A stretch of DNA of 64,000 nucleotides, from contig OZ025255.1 of NCBI GenBank assembly GCA_964019135.1, forward strand, positions 1,674,001 to 1,738,000. Direction: 5' to 3'. The stretch is from Arenicola marina. Its lineage: Eukaryota > Annelida > Polychaeta > Arenicolidae. The translations under genes were made by a program, and so were the position numbers. Under the pieces are notes generated by a model that searched no databases, was not told where the DNA came from, and worked only from the letters and a program-made list of their open reading frames with translations. Shown here piece by piece: positions 10,721-22,080 of the stretch; the stretch's first letter is position 1; the number at the start of each line of letters is the position of its first letter.

Positions 10721-11936
10721 GCCCCTTGCTCACCGCCCCTTGCTCACCGCCCCTTGCTCACTGTCCGTTGCTCACCGCCCCTTGCTCACCGCCCCTTGCT
10801 CACCGCCCCTTGCTCATCGCTCCTTGCTCACCGCCCCTTGCTCACTGTCCGTTGCTCACCGCCCCTTGCTCACCGCCCCTTGCTCACCGCCCCTTGCTCA
10901 CCGCCCCCTGCTCACCGCCCCTTGCTCACCGCCCCTTGCTCACTGTCCCTTGCTCACCGCCCCTTGCTCACTGTCCCTTGCTCACCGCCCCTTGCTCATC
11001 GCCCCTTGCTCACTATCTCTTGCTCACCGCCCCTTGCTCATCGCCCCTTGCTCACTATCTCTTGCTCAACGCCCCTTGTTCACTGTCCCTTGCTCCCCTT
11101 GCTCACTGCCGCTAGTTTATCGCCCCTTACTCACCGCACCTTGCTCGCTATCCCTTGCTCACCGCCCCTTGCTCACTGCCCCTTGCTCACCGCCCCTGGC
11201 TCACTGTCCTTTGCTCACCGCCCCTTGCTTACTGTCCCTTGCTCACCGCCCCTTGCTCACCGCCCCTTGCTCACTATCCCTTGCTCAACGCCCCTTGTTC
11301 ACTGTCCCTTGCTCACCACCCCTTGCTCACTGTACTTTGCTCACCGCCCCTTGCTCACCGCCCCTTGCTCACCGCCCCTGGCTTACTGTCCTTTGCTCAC
11401 CGCCCCTTGCTCACTGTTCCTTGCTCACCGCCCCTTGCCCACTGTCCCTTGCTCACCGCCCCTTGCTCACTATCTGCTTTGTCACCGCCCCTTGCTCACG
11501 ATCTACTTTGTCACTGCCCCTTGCTCACTGCCCCTTGCTCACCGCCCCTTGCTCGCTGCCCCTTGTTTACCGCCCCTTGCTCACCGCCCCTTGCTCGCTA
11601 TCCCTTGCTCATCGCCCATTGCTCACCGCCCCTTGCTCACTGTCCCTTGCTCACCACCCTTTACTCACCGCCCCTTGCTGACCGCCCCTTGCTCGCTATC
11701 CCTTTCTCACCGCCCCTTGCGCACCGCCCCTTGCTCACCGCCCTTGCTCACCGCCCCTTGCTTAGCGTCCCTTGCTCATCGCCCCTTGCTCCCCGCCCCT
11801 TGCTCACCGCCCCTTGCTCACCGCCCCTTGCTTACTGTCCCTTGCTCACCGCCCCTTGCTCACCGTCCCTTACTCACTAGCCTATGTGACTATCCCTTGC
11901 TCACTGTCCCTTGCGCCTATCCCATGCTCACTGTTC
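10721..11936. repeat. 14-bp tandem repeat, about 87 copies
   Basis: The consensus is CCCCTTGCTCACCG, with frequent variants CCCTTGCTCACTGT and CTCTTGCTCACTAT. On the - strand each consensus unit holds GGGGCGG, a GC-box core. Because 14 is not a multiple of 3, all three + frames stay open for long stretches (for example 10686-11681 and 10754-12058), giving 14-residue repeats rich in Pro, Leu and Cys. I treat these as artefacts. Confidence 0.95.
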
Positions 11937-12090
11937 CCGCTGTAATTGTTATATTTTTATTATCGTGTACATATATATATCAGCAGCTCATGTCATTTTA
12001 TTTTATCATTGTCGGTCAATACCACTTGTGCTCATGTTTATTTTTGACTTTTACATAACGACGTTAAATAAAACGTTATCTTATCTTGAT
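11937..12090 (+). mobile_element. Probable retroelement 3' end inserted in the 14-bp array
   Basis: This AT-rich block of about 150 bp interrupts a GC-rich array. Sequence on both sides still resembles 14-bp units (CTCACTGTTCC on the left; AACTGTCCGTTGC and GTTCACTGCCCC on the right). Near its right end are GACGTTAAATAAAACG, containing AATAAA at 12067-12072, and a short tandem TTATCTTATCTT. A polyadenylation signal followed by a short repeated tail is typical of LINE or SINE 3' ends. No reverse transcriptase coding remains, and the family is unknown. A clear target-site duplication cannot be told apart from array similarity. Confidence 0.45.
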
Positions 12091-12150
12091 AACTGTCCGT
12101 TGCACAACGTCCCGTGCCCCTGTGCCTTGTTCACTGCCCCTGACCGTCTT
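12091..12150. repeat. Degenerate remainder of the 14-bp array
   Basis: ACTGTCCGTTGC, CCCGTGCCCCTGTGCC and TTGTTCACTGCCCC resemble diverged 14-bp units. They mark the old end of the array beyond the AT-rich insertion. Confidence 0.55.
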
Positions 12151-12410
12151 TGTGTGGTCACCGTTGTCGTTTGCTGGGCTTCCTTCGCCAAGCGCTGTGC
12201 CATTGGAGCACGTTATCACTTCTTTGTTCAATCCCAACCCAACTCACGTAAACGGCTTCTCGGCGACATGTTTTATTAATGCGAGTGATGTCTAACGGAA
12301 GCGCCGTCCGATGAAACTGTACTGAGCGCAGTCTATCCTCTTTGCCCAATGCATTGATTTTTTGTTTAAATGGTTCCATTGCCCATCAGCGTTGAGCGGC
12401 CCTGGGGGTC
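12151..12410. other. Unique spacer, no gene seen
   Basis: There is no tandem repeat here. Short open frames on both strands (such as 11911-12279 + and 12158-12379 -) have no recognisable domain and partly run into the array. Nothing functional is evident. Confidence 0.6.
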
Positions 12411-12665
12411 GGTGACATGGCAGGCCCGGTGAACATCACAGGCCCGGTGAACATCGCAGGCCCGGTGTCATGGCAGGCCCGGTGAACATCACAGGCCCGG
12501 TGAACATCACAGGCCCGGTGAACATCGCAGGCCCGGTGACATGGCAAGCCCGGTGAACATCACAGGCCCGGTGAACATCACAGGCCCGGTGAACATCGCA
12601 GGCCCGGTGAACATCGCAGGCCCGGTGAACATCGCAGGCCCGGTGACATGGCAGGCCCGGCGAAC
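12411..12665. repeat. 18-bp tandem repeat, about 14 copies
   Basis: The consensus is GGCCCGGTGAACATCACA, with a CATCGCA variant and a 17-bp form GGCCCGGTGACATGGCA that recurs every several units. It ends at GGCCCGGCGAACCAGC. Confidence 0.93.
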
Positions 12666-13043
12666 CAGCGCCAGACTCCTTCAGTCGTTGGCAACTTGAG
12701 ATATTTGGCTAGATATCTATCTAGATGCATCTGGCAGTGAGAACATCAGCCACATTTACAAATTTTGATATGGTTCAAATTTGAATGTTAGGGATAGGAC
12801 AGAAACCTCCGTTACAGCTGTACCACACGACGAAGCCGTGATGCTGATGATGATGGCCCCATCCTCTCATCAATACTATTACCACCTGAGATGGTATCCA
12901 TATCACCCGATACATCTGTTTTTATCGCCAGGGCCTCTTGGCCTGGTGGCGGTAGTAGTTGGGGTGTCACATTTTTTGCTATCGACTTTTGTATTTGGAG
13001 AGTGCCTTTTTCCCTTCCCCTTCCGCGTCAGTTCGCAGCGCTG
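12666..13043. other. Unique spacer between the 18-bp and 17-bp arrays
   Basis: It holds a short AT-rich patch with nested palindromes (AGATATCT and CTAGATGCATCT around 12710-12732). An open frame of 104 codons begins at 12781 and runs into the 17-bp array. It has no recognisable domain and no supporting signals, so I do not call it a gene. Confidence 0.6.
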
Positions 13044-13448
13044 GGTGGCCGTGGTCTGTAGGCGGTCGAGGTCTGTAGGCGGCCGAGGTCTGTAGGTGGC
13101 CGAGGTCTGTAGGCGACCGAGGTCTGTAGGCGGCCGAGGTATGTAGTCGGCCGAGGTCTGTAGGCCGCCGAGGTCTGTAGGCCGCCGAGGTATGTAGGCG
13201 GCCGAGGTATGTAGGCGGGCGAGGTCTGTAGTCGGCCGAGGTATGTAGGCGGCCGTGGTCGGTAGGCGGCCGTGGTCTGTAGACGGCAGTTATCTGTAGG
13301 CGGCAGGGGTTTGTAGGCGGCAGTGGTCTGTAGGCGGCCGTGGTCTGTAGGCGGCAGAAGGCTGTAGGCGGCCGAGGTCTGTAGGCGGCTGAGATCTCTA
13401 GGCTCCAGAAATTTGTAGGCGGCCTAGGTCTGTAGGCGGCCGAGGTCT
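13044..13448. repeat. 17-bp tandem repeat, about 24 copies
   Basis: The consensus is GGCCGAGGTCTGTAGGC, with variants GTATGTAG, GGCCGTGG and GGCAGTGG. A - strand frame (13536 down to 12979, 185 codons) crosses the array and gives a 17-residue Arg/Pro/Thr-rich repeat. The absence of a flanking domain makes a real gene unlikely. Confidence 0.93.
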
Positions 13449-13645
13449 GAGTCACGCTCCAGGGGTTAGCTATAAACAGCCGCCGTTTGAAACCCACACA
13501 CATCGTGTCCAAAACGTTGGCTGCCGTCAGTGCCACCGCAGATTAATCTCCATAATAATTTCTTTCATGTCAAATCGCGCTGCTGCACTGTTATTTTCAT
13601 ATAAATCGCGCGCGATGCATCTATTGGGGTTCAAGCGGGTAGAAA
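13449..13645. other. Unique spacer with a CG-alternating palindrome
   Basis: No gene or repeat array. ATCGCGCGCGAT at 13605-13616 is a perfect 12-bp palindrome with an alternating CG core, flanked by AT-rich sequence. Confidence 0.6.
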
Positions 13646-15635
13646 CAAAGTCAGTACTGACGAGGGGTTCTACGCCAAGACAAAGTCAGTACTGACGAGG
13701 GGTTCTACGGCAAGACAAAGTCAGTACTGACGAGGGGTTCTACGGCAAGACAAAGTCAGTACTGACCAGGGGTTCTACGGCAAGACAAAGTCAGTACTGA
13801 CGAGGGGTTCTACGGCAAGACAAAGTCAGTACTGACGAGGGGTTCTACGGCAAGACAAAGTCAGTACTGACCAGGGGTTCTACGGCAAGACAAAGTCAGT
13901 ACTGACCAGGGGTTCCACGGCAAGACAAATTCAGTACTGACGAGGGGTTCTACGGCAAGACAAAGTCAGTACTGACGAGGGGTTCTACGGCAAGACAAAG
14001 TCAGTACTGACCAGGGGTTCTACGGCAAGACAAAGTCAGTACTGACGAGGGGTTCTACGCCAAGACAAAGTCAGTACTGGCGAGGGGTTCTACGGCAAGA
14101 CAAAGTCACTACTGACGAGGGGTTCTACGCCAAGACAAAGTCAGTACTGACGAGGGGTTCTACGGCAAGACAAAGTCAGTACTGACGAGGGGTTCTACGG
14201 CAAGACAAAGTCAGTACTGACGAGGGGTTCTACGCCAAGACAAAGTCAGTACTGACCAGGGGTTCTACGGCAAGACAAAGTCAGTACTGACGAGGGGTTC
14301 TACGGCAAGACAAAGTCAGTACTGACGAGGGGTTCTACGCCAAGACAAAGTCAGTACTGACGAGGGGTTCTACGGCAAGACAAAGTCAGTACTGACCAGG
14401 GGTTCTACGGCAAGACAAAGTCAGTACTGACGAGGGGTTCCACAGCAAGACAAAGTCAGTACTGACGAGGGGTTCTACGGCAAGACAAAGTCAGTACTGA
14501 CGAGGGGTTCTACGGCAAGACAAAGTCAGTACTGACGAGGGGTTCTACGCCAAGACAAAGTCAGTACTGGCGAGGGGTTCTACGCCAAGACAAAGTCAGT
14601 ACTGACGAGGGGTTCTACGCCAAGACAAAGTCAGTACTGGCGAGGGGTTCTACGGCAAGACAAAGTCAGTACTGACGAGGGGTTCTACGCCAAGACAAAG
14701 TCAGTACTGGCGAGGGGTTCTACGCCAAGACAAAGTCAGTACTGACGAGGGGTTCTACGCCAAGACAAAGTCAGTACTGACGAGGGGTTCTACGCCAAGA
14801 CAAAGTCAGTACTGACGAGGGGTTCTACGGCAAGACAAAGTCAGTACTGACGAGGGGTTCTACGCCAAGACAAAGTCAGTACTGACGAGGGGTTCTACGC
14901 CAAGACAAAGTCAGTACTGACGAGGGGTTCTACGACAAGACAAAGTCAGTACTGACCAGGGGTTCTACGGCAAGACAAAGTCAGTACTGGCGAGGGGTTC
15001 TACGCCAAGACAAAGTCAGTACTGACGAGGGGTTCTACGGCAAGACAAAGTCAGTACTGACGAGGGGTTCTACGCCAAGACAAAGTCAGTACTGACGAGG
15101 GGTTCTACGCCAAGACAATGTCAGTACTGGCGAGGGGTTCTACGCCAAGACAAAGTCAGTACTGATGAGGGGTTCTATGCCAAGACAAAGTCAGTACTGA
15201 CGAGGGGTTCTACGGCAAGACAAAGTCAGTACTGGCGAGGGGTTCTACGGCAAGACAAAGTCAATACTGACGAGGGGTTCTACGCCAAGACAAAGTCAGT
15301 ACTGGCGAGGGGTTCTACGCCAAGACAAAGTCAGTACTGACGAGGGGTTCTACGGCAAGACAAAGTCAGTACTGACCAGGGGTTCTAAGGCAAGACAAAG
15401 TCAGTACTGACGAGGGGTTCTACGGCAAGACAAAGTCAGTACTGACCAGGGGTTCTACGCCAAGACAAAGTCAGTACTGACGAGGGGTTCTACGGCAAGA
15501 CAAAGTCAGTACTGACGAGGAGTTCTACGGCAAGACAAATTCAGTACTGACCAGGGGTTCTACGGCAAGACAAAGTCAGTACTGACCAGGGGTTCTACGG
15601 CAAGACAAAGTCAGTACTGACGAGGGGTTCTACGG
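13646..15635. repeat. 35-bp tandem minisatellite, about 57 copies
   Basis: The unit is exactly 35 bp (starts at 13646, 13681, 13716), with landmarks CAAAGTCAGTACTGACGAGG and GGTTCTACGGCAAGA. Each unit carries the perfect 10-bp palindrome TCAGTACTGA. Variation is nearly limited to two positions: GACGAGG, GACCAGG or GGCGAGG, and TACGG or TACGC. I saw no length variants in the array. It ends at TACGGCGATCGC. Confidence 0.97.
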
Positions 15636-15833
15636 CGATCGCAAACCTCGTGTTCACATCAGTAATGAAAAGGATTCACCAAGCTAGACGTCAATCAATG
15701 TGCTGATAACTGTGGCCAGCTCTGCCAGCCTAGGTACTCTCCCGGGGGGGTAACTGTCGGGAAATCAATGCGAAGATTTAAATTAAAGCAGAGTAAGCTG
15801 TGGTAAACAGACAGATGGATGTAACCCACATTG
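15636..15833. other. Unique spacer before the 86-bp array
   Basis: Non-repetitive, with no gene recognised. A 64-codon - strand frame (15889-15695) overlaps the first 86-bp unit and has no domain. Confidence 0.6.
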
Positions 15834-18800
15834 GCCATCATGCCAGCAGTTGACAGTAGGCTCTCCACTGGCCGGCCCCTTGGCAGCACTACTCCCCAGT
15901 CAGTATGACCGTGACAGAAGCCATCATGCCAGCAGTTGACAGTACGCTCTCCACTGGCCGGCCCCTTGGCAGCACTACTCTCCAGTCAGTATGACCGTGA
16001 CAAAAGCCATCATGCCAGCAGTTGACAGTAGACTCTCCACTGGCCGGCCCCTTGGCAGCACTACTCCCCAGTCAGTATGACCGTGACAGAAGCCATCATG
16101 CCAGCAGTTGACAGTAGGCTCTCCACTGGCCGGCCCCTTGGCAGCACTACTCCCAAGTCAGTATGACCGTGACAGAAGCCATCATGCCAGCAGTTGACAG
16201 TAAACTCTCCACTGGCCGGCCCATTGGCAGCACTACTCCCCAGTCAGTATGACCGTGACAGAAGCCATCATGCCAGCAGTTGACAGTAGACTCTCCACTG
16301 GCCGGCCCCTTGGCAGCACTACTCCCCAGTCAGTATGACCGTGACAGAAGCCATCATGCCAGCAGTTGACAGTAGACTCTCCACTGACCGGCCCCTTGGC
16401 AGCACTACTCCCCAGTCAGTATGACCGTGACAGAAGCCATCATGCCAGCAGTTGACAGTAGGCTCTCCACTGGCCGGCCCCTTGGCAGCACTACTCCCCA
16501 GTCACTACGACCGTGACAGAAGCCATCATGCCAGCAGTTGACAGTACGCTCTCCACTGGCCGGCCCCTTGGCAGCACTACTCCCCAGTCAGTATGACCGT
16601 GACAGAAGCCATCATGCCAGCAGTTGACAGTAGACTCTCCACTGGCCGGCCCCTTGGCAGCACTACTCCCCAGTCACTACGACCGTGACAGAAGCTATCA
16701 TGCCAGCAGTTGACAGTAGGCTCTCCACTGGCCGGCCCCTTGGCAGCACTACTCCCCAGTCACTACGACCGTGACAGAAGCCATCATGCCAGCAGTTGAC
16801 AGTAGACTCTCCACTGGCCGGCCCCTTGGCAGCACTACTCCCCAGTCACTACGACCGTGACAGAAGCCATCATGCCAGCAGTTGACAGTAGGCTCTCCAC
16901 TGGCCGGCCCCTTGGCAGCACTACTCCCCAGTCAGTATGACCGTGACAGAAGCCATCATGCCAGCAGTTGACAGTAGGCTCTCCACTGGCCGGCCCCTTG
17001 GCAGCACTACTCCCCAGTCAGTATGACCGTGACAGAAGCCATCATGCCAGCAGTTGACAGTAGACTCTCCACTGGCCGGCCCCTTGGCAGCACTACTCCC
17101 CAGTCACTACGACCGTGACAGAAGCCATCATGCCAGCAGTTGACAGTAGACTCTCCACTGGCCGGCCCCTTGGCAGCACTACTCCCCAGTCACTACGACC
17201 GTGACAGAAGCCATCATGCCAGCAGTTGACAGTAGACTCTCCACTGGCCGGCCCCTTGGCAGCACTACTCCCCAGTCACTACGACCGTGACAGAAGCCAT
17301 CATGCCAGCAGTTGACAGTAGACTCTCCACTGGCCGGCCCCTTGGCAGCACTACTCCCCAGTCACTACGACCGTGACAGAAGCCATCATGCCAGCAGTTG
17401 ACAGTAGGCTCTCCACTAGCCGGCCCCTTGGCAGCACTACTCCCCAGTCACTATGACCGTGACAGAAGCCATCATGCCAGCAGTTGACAGTAGGCTCTCC
17501 ACTGGCCGGCCCCTTGGCAGCACTACTCCCCAGTCAGTATGACCGTGACAGAAGCCATCATGCCAGCAGTTGACAGTAGACTCTCCACTGGCCGGCCCCT
17601 TGGCAGCACTACTCCCCAGTCAGTATGACCGTGACAGAAGCCATCATGCCAGCAGTTGACAGTAGACTCTCCACTGGCCGGCCCCTTGGCAGCACTACTC
17701 CCCAGTCACTACGACCGTGACAGAAGCCATCATGCCAGCAGTTGACAGTAGGCTCTCCACTAGCCGGCCCCTTGGCAGCACTACTCCCCAGTCAGTATGA
17801 CCGTGACAGAAGCCATCATGCCAGCAGTTGACAGTAGGCTCTCCACTGGCCGGCCCCTTGGCAGCACTACTCCCCAGTCAGTATGACCGTGACAGAAGCC
17901 ATCATGCCAGCAGTTGACAGTAGGCTCTTCACTGGCCGGCCCCTTGGCAGCACTACTCCCCAGTCAGTATGACCGTGACAGAAGCCATCATGCCAGCAGT
18001 TGACAGTAGGCTCTCCACTAGCCGGCCCCTTGGCAGCACTACTCCCCAGCCAGTATGACCGTGACAGAAGCCATCATGCCAGCAGTTGAAAGTAGGCTCT
18101 CCACTGGCCGGCCCCTTGGCAGCACTACTCCCCAGTCAGTATGACCGTGACAGAAGCCATCATGCCAGCAGTTGACAGTAGGCTCTCCACTGGCCGGCCC
18201 CTTGGCAGCACTACTCCCCAGTCAGTATGACCAAGACAGAAGCCATCATGCCAGCAGTTGACAGTAGGCTCTCCACTAGCCGGCCCCTTGGCAGCACTAC
18301 TCCCCAGTCAGTATGACCGTGACAGAAGCCATCATGCCAGCAGTTGACAGTAGGCTCTCCGCTAGCCGGCCCCTTGGCAGCACTACTCCCCAGTCAGTAT
18401 GACCGTGACAGAAGCCATCATGCCAGCAGTTGACAATAGGCTCTCCACTAGCCGGCCCCTTGGCAGCACTACTCCCCAGTCAGTATGACCGTGACAGAAG
18501 CAATCATGCCAGCAGTTGACAGTAGACTCTCCGCTAGCCGGCCCCTTGGCAGCACTACTCCCCAGTCAGTATGACCGTGACAGAAGCCATCATGCCAGCA
18601 GTTGACAGTAGACTCTCCGCTAGCCGGCCCCTTGGCAGCACTACTCCCCAGTCAGTATGACCGTGACAGAAGCCATCATGCCAGCAGTTGACAGTAGGCT
18701 CTCCACTAGCCGGCCCCTCGGCAGCACTACTCCCCAGTCAGTATGACCGTGACAGAAGCCATCATGCCAGCAGTTGATAGTAGGCTCTCCACTGGCCGGC

Positions 18801-19526
18801 CCCTTGGCAGCACTACTCCCCAGTCAGTATGACCGTGACAGAAGCCATCATGCCAGCAGTTGACAGTAGACCCTCCACTGGCCGGCCCCTTGGCAGCACT
18901 ACTCCCCAGTCAGTATGACCGTGACAGAAGCCATCATGCCAGCAGTTGACAGTAGACTCTCCACTGGCCGGCCCCTTGGCAGCACTACTCCCCAGTCAGT
19001 ATGACCGTGACAGAAGCCATCATGCCAGCAGTTGACAGTAGGCTCTCCACTGGCCGGCCCCTTGGCAGCACTACTCCCCAGTCACTACGACCGTGACATA
19101 AGCCATCATGCCAGCAGTTGACAGTAGGCTCTCCACTAGCCGGCCCCTTGGCAGCACTACTCCCCAGTCAGTATGACCGTGACAGAAGCCATCATGCCAG
19201 CAGTTGACAGTAGGCTCTCCACTAGCCGGCCCCTTGGCAGCACTACTCCCCAGTCAGTATGACCGTGACAGAAGCAATCATGCCAGCAGTTGACAGTAGA
19301 CTCTCCGCTAGCCGGCCCCTTGGCAGCACTACTCCCCAGTCAGTATGACCGTGACAGAAGCCATCATGCCAGCAGTTGACAGTAGACTCTCCGCTAGCCG
19401 GCCCCTTGGCAGCACTACTCCCCAGTCAGTATGACCGTGACAGAAGCCATCATGCCAGCAGTTGACAGTAGGCTCTCCACTAGCCGGCCCCTTGGCAGCA
19501 CTACTCCCCAGTCAGTATGACCGTCA

Positions 19527-20936
19527 CAAAAGCCATCATGCCAGCAGTTGACAGTAGGCTCTCCACTGGCCGGCCCCTTGGCAGCACTACTCCCCAGTCA
19601 GTATGACCGTGACAGAAGCCATCATGCCAGCAGTTGACAGTAGGCTCTCCACTGGCCGGCCCCTTGGCAGCACCACTCCCCAGTCAGTATGACCGTGACA
19701 GAAGCCATCATGCCAGCAGTTGACAGTAGACTCTCCACTGGCCGGCCCCTTGGCAGCACTACTCCCCAGTCAGTATGACCGTGACAGAAGCCATCATGCC
19801 AGCAGTTGACAGTAGACTCTCCACTGGCCGGCCCCTTGGCAGCACTACTCCCCAGTCAGTATGACCGTGACAGAAGCCATCATGCCAGCAGTTGACAGTA
19901 GACTCTCCACTGGCCGGCCCCTTGGCAGCACTACTCCCCAGTCAGTATGACCGTGACATAAGCCATCATGCCAGCAGTTGACAGTAGACTCTCCACTGGC
20001 CGGCCCCTTGGCAGCACTACTCCCCAGTCAGTATGACCGTGACAGAAGCCATCATGCCAGCAGTTGACAGTAGACTCTCCACGGGCCGGCCCCTTGGCAG
20101 AACTACTCCCCAGTCAGTATGACCGTGACAGAAGCCATCATGCCAGCAGTTGACAGTAGACTCTCCGCTAGCCGGCCCCTTGGCAGCACTACTCCCCAGT
20201 CAGTATGACCGTGACAGAAGCCATCATGCCAGCAGTTGACAGTAGGCTCTCCACTAGCCGGCCCCTTGGCAGCACTACTCCCCAGTCAGTATGACCGTGA
20301 CAAAAGCCATCATGCCAGCAGTTGACAGTAGGCTCTCCACTGGCCGGCCCCTTGGCAGCACTACTCCCCAGTCAGTATGACCGTGACAGAAGCCATCATG
20401 CCAGCAGTTGACAGTAGGCTCTCCACTGGCCGGCCCCTTGGCAGCACCACTCCCCAGTCAGTATGACCGTGACAGAAGCCATCATGCCAGCAGTTGACAG
20501 TAGACTCTCCACTGGCCGGCCCCTTGGCAGCACTACTCCCCAGTCAGTATGACCGTGACAGAAGCCATCATGCCAGCAGTTGACAGTAGACTCTCCACTG
20601 GCCGGCCCCTTGGCAGCACTACTCCCCAGTCAGAATGACCGTGACAGAAGCCATCATGCCAGCAGTTGACAGTAGACTCTCCACTGGCCGGCCCCTTGGC
20701 AGCACTACTCCCCAGTCAGTATGACCGTGACATAAGCCATCATGCCAGCAGTTGACAGTAGACTCTCCACTGGCCGGCCCCTTGGCAGCACTACTCCCCA
20801 GTCAGTATGACCGTGACAGAAGCCATCATGCCAGCAGTTGACAGTAGACTCTCCACGGGCCGGCCCCTTGGCAGAACTACTCCCCAGTCAGTATGACCGT
20901 GACAGAAGCCATCATGCCAGCAGTTGACAGTAGACT
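19527..20936. repeat. Nine-unit (774-bp) higher-order duplication in the 86-bp array
   Basis: Rare variants recur 774 bp apart: CAAAAGCC at 19527 and 20301, CACCACTCCCC at 19671 and 20445, and ACGGGCCGG at 20081 and 20855. 774 is 9 x 86, so a block of nine units was copied in tandem. Confidence 0.8.
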
Positions 20937-22080
20937 CTCCACTGGCCGGCCTCTTGGCCGCACTACTCCCCAGTCAGTCAGACCGTGACAGAAGCCATCA
21001 TGCCAGCAGTTGACAGTAGGCTCTCCACTGGCCGGCCCCTTGGCAGCACTACTCCCCAGTCAGTATGACCGTGACAGAAGCCATCATGCCAGCAGTTGAC
21101 AGTAGACTCTCCACTGGCCGGCCCCTTGGCAGCACTACTCCCCAGTCAGTATGACCGTGACAGAAGCCATCATGCCAGCAGTTGACAGTAGACTCTCCAT
21201 TGGCCGGCCCCTTGGCAGCACTACTCCCCAGTCAGTATGACCGTGACAGAAGCCATCATGCCAGCAGTTGACAGTAGACTCTCCACTGGCCGGCCCCTTG
21301 GCAGCACTACTCCCCAGTCAGTATGACCGTGACATAAGCCATCATGCCAGCAGTTGACAGTAGACTCTCCACTGGCCGGCCCCTTGGCAGCACTACTCCC
21401 CAGTCAGTATGACCGTGACAGAAGCCATCATGCCAGCAGTTGACAGTAGACTCTCCACGGGCCGGCCCCTTGGCAGAACTACTCCCCAGTCAGTATGACC
21501 GTGACAGAAGCCATCATGCCAGCAGTTGACAGTAGACTCTCCACTGGCCGGCCCCTTGGCCGCCCTACTCCCCAGTCAGTATGACCGTGACAGAAGCCAT
21601 CATGCCAGCAGTTGACAGTAGGCTCTCCACTAGCCGGCCCCTTGGCAGCACTACTCCCCAGTCAGTATGACCGTGACAGAAGCCATCATGCCAGCAGTTG
21701 ACAGTAGAATCTCCACTGGCCGGCCCCTTGGCAGCACTACTCTCCGGTCAGTATGACCGTGACAGAAGCCATCATGCCAGCAGTTGACAGTAGGCTCTCC
21801 ACTGGCCGGCCCCTTGGCAGCACTACTCCCCAGTCAGTATGACCGTGACAGAAGCCATCATGCCAGCAGTTGACAGTAGGCTCTCCACTGGCCGGCCCCT
21901 TGGCAGCACTACTCCCCAGTCAGTATGACCGTGACAGAAGCCATCATGCCAACAGTTGACAGTAGACTCTCCACTGGCCGGCCCCTTGGCAGCACTACTC
22001 CCCAGTCAGTATGACCGTGACAGAAGCCATCATGCCAGCAGTTGACAGTAGGCTCTCCACTGGCCGGCCCCTTGGCAGCA

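Noticed and set aside
10465..12058. Pro/Leu/Cys-rich repeat proteins across the 14-bp array
   Set aside because: All three + frames are open for the same reason as in the first array. No unique flanking domain is present.
12781..13095. 104-codon open frame starting in the unique spacer
   Set aside because: It has no recognisable domain, runs into the 17-bp array, and its composition is not distinct from non-coding sequence.
12979..13536. A 185-residue Arg/Pro/Thr-rich protein on the - strand
   Set aside because: Most of it is the 17-bp repeat read through three frames. The short unique ends show no domain, splice pattern or polyadenylation signal.
13646..15635. CRISPR-like array (short palindromic repeats at fixed spacing)
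   Set aside because: Units are contiguous and nearly identical with no unique spacers. There are no cas genes, and the neighbouring intron-bearing globin is animal.
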